Source of the DNA: Dipylidium caninum
Taxonomy: Eukaryota > Platyhelminthes > Cestoda > Cyclophyllidea > Dipylidiidae
DNA: 64,000 bases
Assembly (NCBI GenBank): GCA_017562135.1
Contig: QEYB01001046.1
Coordinates: forward strand, 4,340,001-4,404,000
Direction: 5' to 3'
The notes under the pieces are model-generated. The model was not told the origin of the DNA and made no database searches. It saw only the letters and a list, made by a program, of their open reading frames with translations. Positions 46,178 to 59,432 of this stretch are shown here, piece by piece (the first letter of the stretch is position 1; each line of letters opens with the position of its first letter). The translations under genes were made by a program, and so were the position numbers.

Positions 46178-47589
46178 TCCTATCCTCTTTACGTTCTAGT
46201 GTTATGTTGTTAAACCACGCACATGAAATCTCTTCATCCTATCCCATTCAAACATTTCTTTATATTGAGATATCCCATTGCAACCTTGGTAAGAGGTAAA
46301 AAAATGTCTTACTTGTGGCATATTCGCAAATAAAGCCCTGGTGCCTTTGCTTCCCAAAAGTTAATTTCCCTTATGGTCACCTGCTTCGGATAGTCTGTCG
46401 AATGAAATCATACACGTAGAAAACAACGGCTACTAATGAAATAACGGGGACGGGTTTAAATCGACCGTCATATTAACTTCCGACCGCTATTCTAGCAAAA
46501 AAGTGCAACCACTGACCACCACTGTGGCCCTTTCTTTTAGATTTTACCTTAGGGTGTATGCTAAAGGAAGGATAAAAGAAGACACTTAATAAAATGTTGT
46601 TATCGAAACGCAGCATTCGGTTTTATTTGCACAGAATTAGGATTAAGTCCCAAGATAAAAAAGGTTCTTTCACAAATCCCTCCACGCCCAATGTGTGATA
46701 GAAATAGTAAAATGCATTCTCTCAGCTGAATGATTTCGCCACAATACTCTCGATTTCACTTCAAGATAATTTGTGGACCAGTCCAAAAGTCCATAAACTA
46801 AACCGGATGCGGTAGTGATGTGGAATATTGCACATTATCAATTAGGCGACTAGCTAATGACTCCAGGATTATTTTAAGCGTCCTCAAACGAGGCATTTTT
46901 ATGGAAACTGATGAGTAGAAATTTTTTAACCATATTATGTACTTCCTTTGCTTCTGCAATGATCATAAGACTATGTACGTCTTTCAGTAACTCTCACAAC
47001 TCTTCGTAAATTACCTTACATTGCCTAAAATAGAGGGTTCGGCTAATACGGTCTCGGATTAATTTATTCAACATAATGAAATGCTTGGTCTAAATGAAAG
47101 TTGACGCGCAATTTAGGAGGATGCAAATAAACATCTATAATGGCTTCATGTTAAGAAACATCTTTCCGCCGTTCATGGTATAGCTAAACAAATTGTCGGA
47201 ATGTTAGCATATTTATTAATTCAAAGTAAGAAATGCAGTCCGTACCCCATAGTGGGACGTTAGCTGTCACCAGTAATAAATTAGTGTGAAATAGAGGGTA
47301 GTGATAAAAGTCAGGATAAGTGCTTCAGCACTCGTAATATGCGCCAACGTATGCAAATGCACAGCCGAGGCTCTCTTTGTACACAAAACTGGAATGTTGT
47401 TGCTCCATTTTTATTTCTCAACTTAATTAAATGTAACGTGTCCATATCTGGATATTAGTAGGCGTCAGTTTAGGTATGCACTTTCTGCGCAACACCCCAC
47501 AAATTAAAAGTTTTAACCTAACACATTTTTGCAATTTAGTACAGATGCAAAAACCGTTTGAATATTAGATTGGTTTTAGTCAGCTTCTC
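46178..47589. other. AT-rich upstream region of RPL4
   Basis: No gene seen. The stretch holds the presumed promoter of RPL4 at its right end. Stop codons are frequent in all frames, and no family similarity was noticed. Confidence 0.5.
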
Positions 47590-47622
47590 GAGCCGCCTTT
47601 TTCAAGAGCGTCGCACGCTAAA
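47590..47622 (+). promoter_or_regulatory. Probable RPL4 transcription start region with TOP-like pyrimidine tract
   Basis: A pyrimidine stretch (gccgcctttttc, ending near 47602) lies about 20 bases before the RPL4 ATG at 47623. Ribosomal protein mRNAs of animals usually begin within such a 5'-terminal oligopyrimidine tract, which places them under growth-dependent translational control. The start site itself is inferred. Confidence 0.45.
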
Positions 47623-48807
47623 ATGGTAGGTTGGGACGTCAATGATTCTCTTCTTTAGTCTATTTGCAGGCCATTAGTTAATGTTTACGACTTATCCGGT
47701 GACTGCACCAAAACTACTATTAAAATGCCGGCGGTGTTTAAAGCGCCGATGCGTAACGACGTCCTGAACTTCGTCCACGACAACTTACGGAAAAACTCGC
47801 GCCAGCCTTACGCTGTTAGTCGAAAGGCAGGTCACCAGACCTCAGCTGAATCGTGGGGGACTGGTCGTGCTGTCGCCAGAATCCCTCGGGTGCGTGGAGG
47901 CGGCACACATCGTTCTGGACAAGGTGCTTTCGGAAACATGTGTCGTGGGGGCCATATGTACGCCCCCACCAAAGTCTGGAGACGATGGCACAGACGTGTT
48001 AACATTCAACAAAGGCGCTTCGCTATGTGCTCCGCCATAGCTGCTACGGGGGTACCGGCTTTAGTCATGGCTCGTGGACACCGTGTGGACAAGATACCGG
48101 AGCTTCCTCTGGTTGTCTCTGGAGATGTCGAAAAAATCAAAAAAACCAAAGAAGCCGTCAAGGTCCTAAAGAAACTTAAAGCTTGGACTGACATCCAAAA
48201 GGTGTACCAATCTAAAAGGAATCGCGCAGGCCGCGGCAAAATGAGGAACCGTCGGCACATAATGAAACGCGGCCCTATCGTCGTGTATAAAAAGGATGAT
48301 GGGATTACACGAGCTTTTCGCAACATTCCTGGTATCACCCTTTTAAACGTCAAATATCTCAACATTTTGAAGCTAGCTCCTGGCGGCCATATGGGACGTT
48401 TCACGATATGGACCGAGGGTGCGTTTCGTACGTTGGACAAGTTATATGGCACATGGAAGGTAGGAAGCACTATGAAGAACGGTTTTCACCTACCATCGTC
48501 TAAAATGACCAATACGGATCTTAACCGTATTTTAACATGCCACGCTATTCGTAAAGTTCTTCGCCCTAAGAGAATGGAACATCAACGAAAACGACGCCAT
48601 GTCAAGAAAAATCCTCTTAAGAACATGCAGGTATGTTGGGCTTTGTTGTTTTCATCTATTCAGGTCCTTATTAAACTGAATCCGAATGCCATTGCGGAGC
48701 GTAAAGCGCGCATTGGCAAACAAAAGGTAGCTCTGAAGAGGAAGAATGCTAAATCTAAATGCCCATCCGAAGTGGCGAAGACTGAAAAGAACAAGGTCAA
48801 TAAGTAA
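47623..48807 (+). CDS. RPL4: 60S ribosomal protein L4 (uL4), three exons
   Basis: RPL4 is a core protein of the large ribosomal subunit; its long loop lines the peptide exit tunnel. Exon 1 contributes only the ATG (47623-47625). A 33-base intron (gtaggt...tttag) follows. Exon 2 is 47659-48630, a second 33-base intron is 48631-48663, and exon 3 is 48664-48807. The product has 372 residues. With this start the N-terminus reads [15 protein letters not shown], matching the RPL-x-VY start of animal RPL4; taking the later ATG at 47725 would lose 34 conserved-region residues. Family blocks include [54 protein letters not shown] and KKNPLKNMQ followed by VLIKLNPNA. The second intron is a multiple of three without a stop, so an unspliced reading would insert eleven false residues. 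The C-terminal Lys-rich tail is shorter than in vertebrates. Confidence 0.96.
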
Positions 48808-51800
48808 TATTGTTAATGAATTCTGGAATTTTTAATGTTGCTTTTTACTCTGGGCTTTGGTTTATTGCCAGATCCGTTGCTTTTGGGAGAGCTGCAGTTC
48901 ACTGAGGGGGTTTTGGTTTAGTTAAAGTTCGTCAGCATTTTACTCTCACTTATGGGTCGTGTAATTATTCCCTGTCCATTTTTTTGTGATAAATTGTACT
49001 AATTCCTTTAAGTAACTTGACTTATTTGCGTAACTACATGACTAAATCTCGTTGCCGCTCAAAAAACCGGTTTGTTTGCTGCCCAGAAATGTGGGTGTTT
49101 TTCTGGGTTTGAAAATCGCAGACCATTTTGCATTGGGACGAGTCTAAAAAACTTCGAATTGAGGGCATCGCGAATGATTGGGGGAGTAAGGAGTTGGTCG
49201 TGTTAGCGTTTCTTGTGTTTTCGGTTCTCGTGGCAACCGACACCTATTTCATCACATGTCACTGCGTTGGCGCTTGGAGTGATACGTAAACACCGAACAA
49301 GCTATCCTTTTAAAGGTGATCGTGTGGGTGCATGTTAATCCCCGCTTCTTTGTCAGTGCTTAATTCTACCTCATGAAAACGATTTCAGTCCTGCACCAGG
49401 GAATTCTGTGCTCGAGGTGCAAACGTCGAATACTTGTCGTCCATCGCGACGAGTCGGAATTACCAAATGAAATAGTGGTAACTGCCCATTTAGGAGTTTG
49501 CTGTGTTATATGGCTCAAAGTGCCATGCGGGGGAGGGATGTTTGCCGCATCGGAGGGGCATGCGCCTCCATGTCTTATTGCATCACTGTTCCTAAGTGTT
49601 CCAACTGGCTCGGTGGTGAATGTTCTGATACATAAGTCGCTGGACGATAATAACTTAGTGACTTTCAGGTTCACCAAAGTCATGGTCCCCTCAGTTGGGG
49701 TATGCATAAATTGGCAGGTTTTGAGGGCGACTTGTTATCCACCGGATACCCTGACTCCTTTAGCCGCCTAGTGGTTGATACTAAGGAATACCCTTTTAAG
49801 GATTGTAATTACGGTCTGTGAGATAGTTACTTTAACTATTTGCACCAGGTGATAATGAATGTGTATGTCACGTTGTTTTACTAAATTTTTTTTGCTAGAC
49901 GCTCTGCCTTTGCTTCATGAGCCTGCTAATGTGAAATCGTGCCTGAAAATTGTACTGCAGTGAACTTTCCGAATAAAGTGCACCTGATCACGCCAAATTT
50001 AACGGTAAAATTTTGAGCCAATTTTTTATACTCCAAATATCTCATATTTGCATTACCTTCCCCCTCCTTTGTTGGTTTGTTTTTTGTGGGGGGACGAGTA
50101 ATTGAGTCAGAAGTGGGGTTGTTTGTGCGTGTGCCCAGCGGGCGATGTGGAGGAGACGCGCTTGCAAGCCTATCGGCGGGCTGAGGTCGCGCCGGGGGCT
50201 CACGTCCGCACATGCACTTTCCGTGCGGTGCACTTCCCTCGCCGAAAACTGTGCCGCCCTCACGCACGCTGGACGGCCACATCGAGACCCGCCAACAAAC
50301 AAAGGACACCTGCTCGGCTGGCTAGGGAGGGAACTCTCGATGTGGCCGTAGAAGCCCTGCAACCCCTTCACTTGTGCCCGATTGTCACTTCCCTTGTGCT
50401 CCCGATGAAGACAGTCTATGAGGAGTGGACCTGAATACGAGGCCAAATATTCTTGCGCCTGGGCTTATTAACATAATCCCCTCGATCTGTGGACAACACC
50501 TCGAGACGTGTCAAGTAAAAAGCAAAAGTGCAACCTAACGTTGACAAGCTGTGGCGTGCAAATTGTCGGCTGGTAGCTGAAGGTAGAAAATGCGAGTCAC
50601 TGGCCTCATGGCAAGGCTTTAACGAAATGTTCTTTCCTCGTGTCTGCAAATTCGAATTCATGTGAATAACAATTTAATGGGTATTTTCATGAGAGCATGC
50701 GTGAAATTGAGGTTTTAAGAACCCGTGTAAACACAGCATCTGTTTTACCCGATTTTATGTCGTCTCTTGGAATTGCGCTGTATAGGCCAGGCCATGGCCG
50801 TGTCCTAGGCGCTAAAAAGAGGCCGATGAACTGCTTCCTTGAGTAACAAAGCACCGGGTCTCGGAACTGCGGTGAGTCCTCGGGTTCGACCCAGCATCTA
50901 TTAAACCACAAATTGTGTGCTTACAATTAGTAGAAGTGTTCCCAACGCTAGCACAGAATGCCGCTACTTGGAAAACGGATTCCGTCACTTTGTGCTTTCG
51001 TTGTGTTTGGTTTCGAGCATCATATTTTTGGGCTCTGAATTTCAGGGTCATGCTAGAGCATTCATGCATGCACCAAACCACGTGGCCGCCCTGATTGTGC
51101 GTTTGGCAATCACGAAGTGAGGCTTCGTCAGATTGGAAAGGGTTCTCGACCTCTACCTTTTCGGGCTCGCTTTATTCTTACACTTGCCCATCTTGTTTTT
51201 TTGTAATGGTGAGTATCCAACGGAAAGTGCTCCTCCGATCCCTTGAGAACTTATTAAGGTGAGCTTAGTGAAATCGCGTCACATTGAACGCTAGTAAACC
51301 AAGGTATTTTCTAGTAGGATCTCGGGAAAGCGAGGCCTCTAGGTCTTATGTGCGTAGCGTGTGTATTACGCTTGGCATTACATGAGAAACCATCTGCATA
51401 CCCGTAAGGTAGCGGGTAGACTGAGGTTGGTTTTTCAAAGCCTGCGTGGTAGGGTCAAAAAACGTCACTCAACGTAGAACCATGAGTCTTCCTTATGACT
51501 AAAGGCCATAGACAATACTAGTTTTGTGTGAGAATGAGTAAATAAAGGGTGAAAACACTTCTTTTCGCGAATGTCCCGTCACTTCCAACGGCGATCAAGC
51601 AGGCAGAAAGTAAATTCCTCTGCAGGTCGCGGCTGGAAGTTACGTCACATTCGTATCATCGCATAGCGACCCGCGGTCGGGCTCTCAACCAGAGGCGAAA
51701 GTGTACGTTTGATGCACGGCCAACGCAAGTAACAGTAAGGGCGAACACCAGACAGCCGACTGCCGAGGACAAATGACCCTCACTCGAGCCCTTGAAATTG

Positions 51801-53312
51801 CTTGCGCACCCGCAAAACGGGGATGGTGGGACATGAGATTTTATACGTACGCACCGCCGGTGGCCCATTTGCTGATGTTAGGCCATCTGGTTTGCGTTGT
51901 GTGGACTACAGAGCATGGTGAACAAATTCAATTCCCCCTTTTCCACTCAATAATTAATTGAATCCTTAGCCACATGGGTTCTCGTAGATTTCATGTGCAC
52001 TTGGTATGATATTACCTCGATTTGCGGATTGCAAATCGTGCGAACTGAGGTGTGTTTGTTGAAGAAAACCGGTTGCTCCGCATGAGAACTAAGTGGCATT
52101 TCGCTATTGGCTTCTTCTCTACTGCGTTGGCCGCGCAGATTTGCCGTTGCTTGGAGCAAGACACACAGGTGAAGGATAGCTAAACTACATAATTCCCCGC
52201 GATTCCACTATTCAAACATGATATTCTGTCACACCACGCAGTTTAAAGAGGACAATCCACCTGGGAGAATGTGACGTTTTTTCCAGGGCGACCAACCAAG
52301 CGTTCCACCATCGCAAAATCAAATTACACCCCTCAACGGGAACTGAGTCGTCGGGACCGCGGCTCCAAATATAATCAACAATTACGGGCTGCCCGGTTGC
52401 CATGTCATTAGAGGGGTGTCACGGGGTGAGTGAGGCCAACACTCTCTCGTGTAATTGCTCTGGCGTGTGACGTCATCGTCGCGCCTTAGTGAATCGGCTC
52501 CGTGAACAAACCTTCCGCGGCCTTATTGACCATACAAACGTCAAAATAGGACAAGTTTTGGGTTTAATTGAAGGTGTTCAACGAATAGGGCTGTTCTAAA
52601 CATCCAGTCAAAAAGTGAGGGGCTTGTTGACCAGACTATAAACACCACACACTTTCGGCAGTCAGAATGCACAGGTTGACATCCTAACCGCAAAACTCCT
52701 CGCCTACTGGGAGACCTATCGCGGGACGCTACCTTCCTGACTGTAAGAACTCTTTCGAAAATAGTTCGAATAGAACATTGGCGATGTCTTATGAGAGAAA
52801 ATCGGCGGTTAGAAGGCAGTCTACAGAGGATGAAATCCGAGTAGCGTCATCCGAAAAGAGGACTACTTTAAGAATACTAAAGGTAAGGTAAGGATGCCAA
52901 GAAAACTAATGAGAACGAGAGCAACGAAAAAATTTGAGGAGCACAAGATTCTTGGCGTCCCGATAACCCCGGCAACAGGCAAGAAGAATAAGTATGAAGC
53001 AGTTCTCGTAGGCAACAACTATGTCTCCTGTACATAAGATGATCTCTCAGTTTAGGCAATTCAAGTTTCAACGGTGGAGAATGCGAATTAATGGTTAAAT
53101 AAATTGAAATTATCAAAACAAAGGGCTTCGAGACCACTGCAAAATCGATAGTATTAGATAGGAGGGAAAGGAAGAATGAAAGGCAAGAGCAAGCGAGGGT
53201 CAATGTACAGTTGGATGATGCAAATACGAAACAACAACGGGTCGTAAATAAATAGGGCGGAAGATGTTAATGAAAGAATAATAAGTAACTTTTAAACCAC
53301 ATAATCGATGGG
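48808..53312. other. Intergenic stretch without a recognised gene
   Basis: About 4.5 kb between the convergent 3' ends of RPL4 and UBE2H. The open frames at 49373-49771 (plus) and 50042-50446 (minus) are unrecognised and lack convincing splice context. A sequence near 51190-51222 ending in taatg|gtgagtat loosely resembles the donor end of a spliced-leader RNA, but no Sm site follows. Confidence 0.45.
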
Positions 53313-54202
53313 TTAAAGTTCCATATCTCGAGCTTCGTCTTCGGAATAATCGGACATCGAGCTCTCATCATCTGAGCTTGATTCTGGTCCGCCTTCCTCA
53401 GCCTTCAAAGCCTCTTCAGTTGCAAAACGCTGAACATACTCTATGTTGAAGGCAAACGAACAGTAAATCTCACTAATCCAAATAACAGGAACCAAAATAA
53501 AAAACGATGACACGAGGAACAAACATATGAATACTACAAAAAAGGAACGAAAAAATACGTGAGCATGCTCCAAACCTTTCACTTTTGAAACATAGTCCAT
53601 TGGTTTGTACATGAAGAGCGAAGCAGCATCGCTATTTAGAGGATCAGTAGGATTCGGATACGCCAAAAGTTGGGGCAGAAAAGACTCGAAAATATTTGTA
53701 AGATCTACAAATCAAGTGAATGAACAAACCTAACCGTAAACAGCCGACCATTGTTGATTAATCACATCTAGACAGACGGTGCCCGACCTAAATAGAATAG
53801 AACTCGATCAGTTTGGAGGATACCGAGCATACGCTTCATCGATATTCGGATGAAAGATCTTATTCATGAATCCAATGGAAGGAGATTTGAAAGGATACCG
53901 TTCGGGTAATTCAACGCGGACTTTCCAAATGCCACCTTCGTATGGAGCTATAGCTAGATAAACAGAAGGAATTAATGTAAATTACTTTCAGGAGGGCCAT
54001 TGAACTTCACCATTAGTTCATTCAGTCCACCGAGCACAGTTACCTCGTACTTGCTTTCGATTCTGGAAAAAAAGAGGTAGAAGGGTGACACACAGCGGCT
54101 AGAGAAAACAGCCGATTTTCCGGCAGAACTTAGGGGCGCAACAACATACAATTTCACAACATCGGTATCCATCCGTTTTTTTCCCGGACTCGGCGAAGAC
54201 AT
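53313..54202 (-). CDS. UBE2H: Ubiquitin-conjugating enzyme E2 H, six exons
   Basis: An E2 enzyme that carries ubiquitin as a thioester and, in animals, works with the CTLH/GID ubiquitin ligase. Exons 54202-54150, 54062-53986, 53953-53833, 53787-53735, 53704-53576 and 53440-53313 join in phase to a 186-residue protein (human 183). The start [18 protein letters not shown] is nearly identical to the vertebrate protein. Then come [20 protein letters not shown] with the active-site Cys, [14 protein letters not shown], and the typical acidic tail ending [14 protein letters not shown]. Introns are 87, 32, 45, 30 and 135 bases. No key residue is missing. Confidence 0.96.
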
Positions 54203-56482
54203 CCCGAACCCGAAGACGATAAAATCAAAACGAAATTAAACAATCAGCTGAGCGATTGACCTAGAAATGAAATCGAAACCAGAAATGATCGTCAGTTGAA
54301 GGTCAAGCCGACAACCAATTACTCCCCATTCGAAAATGCGGGTTAAGTAATCCGTTTGTTAAAATAATGCAAGCGCATGGGTAACTCTACGAAATGAACA
54401 GAAACTAAAAATGTGCAAAGATAACTGTCAGAATGTTTGAATTTCAGTAACCTTGTGGAGGTGATAATTTACACTTTTTTGGGTTCTAAATGACAATGGC
54501 TTGCATCGCAGCGCTAGGTTTATGATTATGGGACTACACAGGCGAAACCGATAAATACTACTAGCCGATGGTTAATAAAATGTGGAGCACAAGACCACTT
54601 CCCGGTCTTTCTTCTTATCCAAAAACCAATTCACCTTTCGCACCTGTTTTCAAAAATATATTGCGTCCTTCGGCTTCCCCAAAGCGTAGGTATTGTTCAT
54701 ATCCTATTTATTAAAAAACGTGAACTGCGACCGCGCCAACTGGGCTAACGGAATCGTGGGGATAGACCATCGCCTCAAGATTCGGAATTCTTTAATAAAA
54801 GTGGCAAAATATAAGCCATGTTTGATAAGGGTGCTTACTGACTCTAGTGGAAAGCTCAGTTATCCTAAGGTCTAAAGCTAAATGTTGGTTGAAGTTTCGA
54901 CGTTTCCTTTACCCGGACAGAATGGAATTTCTATAACAAAGTTCGTTGTGATTATCATTTCTCTGTGATAAAGTTGTTTATCCATAGACTGATGCATGTC
55001 ACACTAATCAGCATTTATCTAAACCCTAATGGTGCACTAAGGTTCACTTCCAGCCCCAATTCCTATCACCGTTGCAAAGCATTAGACATTCTTTAACCAA
55101 GTAGGCTTTATCTAGATCTCGCCCCTGTGAAACTCTCATCCATCCTATCTGTTCGTGGGAACAGCTTTCATCTTCGCAATGCGACCTTATTTCTGTGGTT
55201 GGTCAGCCACGAGCCCCAGCTTAGCAGCCGAATGGCGAAGAAGGAGAAAGCCTCACATTCGAATGTGCGGCTAATTCAAATACATTTTGTGCAAGAGAGA
55301 GTTAAAAAAAAACAAAGTTTGATTGTCTGTATGAGCGATGTTACTGCATTGTAAATAAATTCACCCCTTCACATAACTAATCTGAATCAACGCGCGAAAT
55401 AACGTTTCGATGTAGCTCAAAGTTAAAATAAACTATGGTTTAAAGCAGGTGTATTGTGTCAAATATCCTTTTACGAGTTAAATTGTAGCACCGTTCGCGT
55501 CCCACTAGTCGAGATAATGTTGACGCGTACTGACACCTCTAATCCTATCAAATAACGCTTAGCCGAATGCCGAGTTCATCGGGCGCCCCTCTGCCCATGC
55601 ACCGAACTAACTCAAACACCATACACACTTTCCCAAGCAAAGAACCAAAATTAGTCACTAAACTCAGTTAAAAACCCATGCTGACCGAATGTGGATGCTT
55701 CTAGCCGTGAAGGCGACCCCCTAGAACGATGACTGAGATGATCCTCGTGGTCATGATAATGATACCTTGAATTCCCAAGCATCATTCCATATTTTAGGGA
55801 AGTAATAATGAAGTAATTACGTGAGCACACTTTCCATCAACTGGTAACGCACAAACTATTTACGGTAGATGTTACCTGTTGGCGTGGGGGTTCAGCTGAA
55901 CTGAACCAACACCTCTGCCATGAGGCTAAACCTGTGAACCTGGAACTGCTGATCCAGAAATAAGACATTGACCTTTCTCCTTATGTTAAATAGATCCCGT
56001 TTACAGGGGATCGTTGTTGATATAAATAAGCGTTCAACACCTAAGGGTGGGCTTCACGGCTCCTACAACAGGAACATCAACCTGATTACTTACCACAGAA
56101 TCATAATCGCGTGGCCCCATTGAGGCTCGTGAAACTGAAAAAAATAAACATCGTGTAGTCACTAGAGTTTAAGAGATGTATGACAAGTACCCTGAACCAA
56201 AGTTATGCGCAATCCAGGATTTTTTAATATCCCGCATTATAAACTCAAGCAAGTACGAGCAAGGGTACGTACACTTTATGGTTCACTCCTAGAAAAGAAA
56301 GACATTTTGAAAAATTGTAAAATTACAACTGAATGCGGTTACGAGTGAGGCGGGGGGGGGGGGGGAGGAGGAAAGGAACATGCACAAGTATGTACATGGT
56401 GCAACGCAGGACCACGCTAATAAGAGTTGATACTTGACCTGTCACATGTAGTGAGTTAAAAAACGGCCCACGAATACACAAT
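54203..56482. other. Intergenic stretch between UBE2H and CNOT3
   Basis: The promoter of UBE2H and the 3' flank of CNOT3 must lie here, since both genes are read leftward. No further gene was recognised; the open frames at 54693-54875 and 55127-55354 are unrecognised. A run of 14 G lies at 56352-56365, about 120 bases past the CNOT3 stop. Confidence 0.5.
56352..56365. repeat. Poly-G run (14 bases)
   Basis: Uninterrupted G homopolymer, downstream of the CNOT3 stop codon. On the CNOT3 strand it is a C run, probably in the 3' UTR. Confidence 0.9.
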
Positions 56483-59432
56483 CTATAAATCGTTATCTTC
56501 GAGGAAGCTATAGAGAAAAACAAATTCGTCTTTCTTCCTTTGGCTCATTGTTTCGAAATCGTAAAAGATATAAGCTCCTGATTCAAACTCATCGGTAATT
56601 TGCTTGGGTTCTTCATTGCGCTGAAACCAGTACATGTATTTGGTATGAAAACGCCACGACATACGCTTGAGAGCCTTCGCCGCCAAGTACTGAGCTTTCG
56701 TGCCTTCGAAATAGTAGAAAATGAAGAAGAGCGTCTGTGCGTCCATCTTCATGTAACACTCTTCTAAATCGTGTCCTTTAAATGGTTCTAACGGAAAAAA
56801 ACTGGGAACATTTATCGGCCGCTTGGTGATGAGCATTCGAGACTTATAAACATCAGTCGGTAGGGGCGAGCGTCGAAAGGCAATCTCCAGAGCCTGTAAT
56901 TGAGTTCGAAGCTACAAATTTTCATTAAAAATCAAAATTAATGATTGGGCGATATAAATAAATCAATCCTTACAACATCAGCTAAGGGGGTTTATGTGTG
57001 GCCTGCATTTTATTAAGGCTCAATTGTCTGCTTTTAAGATTATTCACGATTTCGTTTCAATTGATCATGGATCATACAAGATGGGTTAAGTAAAGGCCAT
57101 CAAAAAATCATTTACCCCGCATTATCAGGGCAGAATAAAACGAGATGAAAAACATGCATCAAAAAAAGTTGTCCAACATAACACCCCAGAGACGAACTAG
57201 TAATAGGCTAGAACGTTAACTTAAGAATGAAGAGTAAGTGAAAGTAATTCAAGACTTAAAGAATAAGTAATGAAAAAAAACGAAAAACCACACATTACAA
57301 AAAGGGAACGGTGGCGATGCCAAAAGTTAAATTACCTTGAAGTTAAATGCTTCCTTCCCTATCTTATAATAAGACCTTAATTCGAGCTTATAGGCTGGCT
57401 GGACGATATGCACAGAAGAATCAATATGGCTAACCTCCGGAGGAAGAGTGCGCTGTTTATCCAGTTGTTGATTGCGAAACGGCGCTAAGGCATCACGGGG
57501 ATGAACGAGGACGAATGGTGCAGGTGACGATTGATTATCCTGTTTTCGCTGCTGAAGTTTCATAAGGGACAGTGGCGCATCAGTCGACGGTATAGAATTG
57601 ACCGAAACTTGAGAGGTAGAGGCTACACTAAAAATCGGTGCCGAGGACTTGTACGTCGCTGAATTCATTGGAACTGCAGCAGTGGACGGCGGGACAGAAA
57701 TGCTAGCTGCTTCAGTTGAAGCAGGTGTTGTCCTTGCGGGAGAGGGAAGTCTATTAGTAACTACTGTAGAATCATTCTTAGAGGTCCCCTCCCGGGTTTC
57801 TTCAGTTTTCTTCTTTTCATTCTTAACGGGGATAGCAGGAGAGGCATTGGAAACTTTGGCATCAAAGTCATGTAACTGCTGCTCCTTTTTCGACTTATCC
57901 TTTTTCGACTCGCCAGCTACTTTTGCATAATTCTCACGGTGAGTCGTGATAGCATCAGGCAATGGAAGTGATGGTCTATCTGACTCGGATTTGGTATTTT
58001 CAAGTTGCTGTTTGGCAACAGCACCAGCGAACGACTTCTTGTTTGAAGATGGTGTGCTGGCGGAAGAACTGACGGAATGAAATGAAGGAGGGAGAGATTG
58101 GTTAAGGGATGTGGGAGGCTGCGTTTTCGAGTTCTTTTCCTTTTTTTCTTTGACCGGAGTGCTAGTAGAAGATAAAGAAGCGGGAGTGATTATACATTTC
58201 TCTTCAAAAGAAGTCGGTGGTCGTTCGCGGGATGAAGAAGCGTTCGAGGAAGTAGAGGAACCGAGGGGAAGAGAAGGACTAAAAGGGGTTAGATCATCAC
58301 CAGTTCCGGGTCTGACGCCGGCTGAAGGAGCAGGTGCGGAAGGTAGATCATAATCGAGGAAGGCCGGTGCTGCCAACGCGTTCGGGGTCATGATAGAACC
58401 ATCTCCTATATCTTCCAAATGCATGTCCTCATATAAGGACCGATATCCTTCCATGCTAGTATCATCAATTGACTCTATGACATATTCAATAGGATCTTTC
58501 AGGGATCGAACCTTTGAACAATCAAGACGTTCATTGTCTAGATGCCGCATAACTGTCTCTAGCTTTTCGATATGAAATGCACACAGATCCAGTTTCTGTT
58601 TCTTCTCCTCCAGAAGAGCAGCCTTTTCTTTATCAATGCGTTTCTTTTTACTTGTGGTCGATAGAGTCTCTAAATCATATTCATATTTTTCAGATTTAGT
58701 TTGCAGGGCAGAAATCGATTGTTTTAACCATTCATCTAATTCTTCCTTTTCCTTCTGTAAAGGATCTTTCTTGGCATCAGCAGAGAGCAAGCCTTCCTTC
58801 GAATATGCTTTAGTTTTCGTTTCTTTTTCAATTACTTTAAATCTTTCCATGTCCTGTTCGATCAACTTCCGTGCTTCCAAAAGGGGTCTTTTGTCTTTTA
58901 TTTCATTGTAAGTATGCCACGTTTTGATTTGATCTCGAAAACGTTGTAATCGTTTAATTTCCTTCTTCAAATCGGCTTCGAACTTCTCCTTCTGAGTTTG
59001 ATTGTTAGAACTTTCAAATTTATCAAGGATCTCCTAAAAGGCAAAATCTCCATGAGGAAAAACGAGAACATTACAAAGACTTCAAGAAGTACTAATTTCG
59101 GATTTTTAAATAAGCACGAAAAGTGGAGAAAAGATGTCAAAAATATTTGGGCCGTCCATGGAACCCAAACGTTAGACGAAAAAACACACGACGCCAAACA
59201 GATGAACACGAATTTATGCATGCTGAATCAAATGGTTAAAGTTTGCCAATCGCAAACGTCCACGACCGGTAATTGAAAGCAAATAAATAAAGGTTAAATG
59301 GATGCCGAAAAGTCTGTACGACGATTTTACGTCAGCCTCAAATAGGCGTTGTACCTGAAAAGCGGCACGCCCCTCTTGCACGCGCTTCAGCGTCCTATCA
59401 ATATCGCATTGGAGTTTTCTCTTGTCTGCCAT
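56483..59432 (-). CDS. CNOT3: CCR4-NOT complex subunit 3, three exons
   Basis: CNOT3 is a scaffold subunit of the CCR4-NOT deadenylase complex, which shortens mRNA poly(A) tails. Exon 1 is 59432-59355 (MADKRKLQCDIDRTLKRVQE), exon 2 is 59033-57336 (566 codons) and exon 3 is 56911-56483; all junctions are phase 0, giving about 734 residues. The N-terminal Not coiled-coil domain fills the first 230 residues or so (RFRDQIKTW, ETKTKAYSKEGL, KEKEELDEWL). A Ser/Thr/Pro/Lys-rich linker of low complexity follows, as in other animals. The C-terminal NOT box has TLFFIFYYFEGTKAQYLAAK, SWRFHTKYMYWFQR and FLEDNDL. The last two introns are 321 and 424 bases. The gene faces an unknown plus-strand gene head to head. 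Confidence 0.96.

Noticed and set aside
49373..49771. 132-codon plus-strand open frame with several cysteines
   Set aside because: No recognisable domain, opposite strand equally open, no splice context.
50870..50895. B-box lookalike (gggttcgaccc)
   Set aside because: The stem pairing is only three bases and no A box lies at the right distance upstream.
51190..51222. Possible spliced-leader RNA gene, because of a taatg|gtgagtat end
   Set aside because: No Sm-binding site or stem-loops follow, and the leader part does not match the flatworm pattern I remember.
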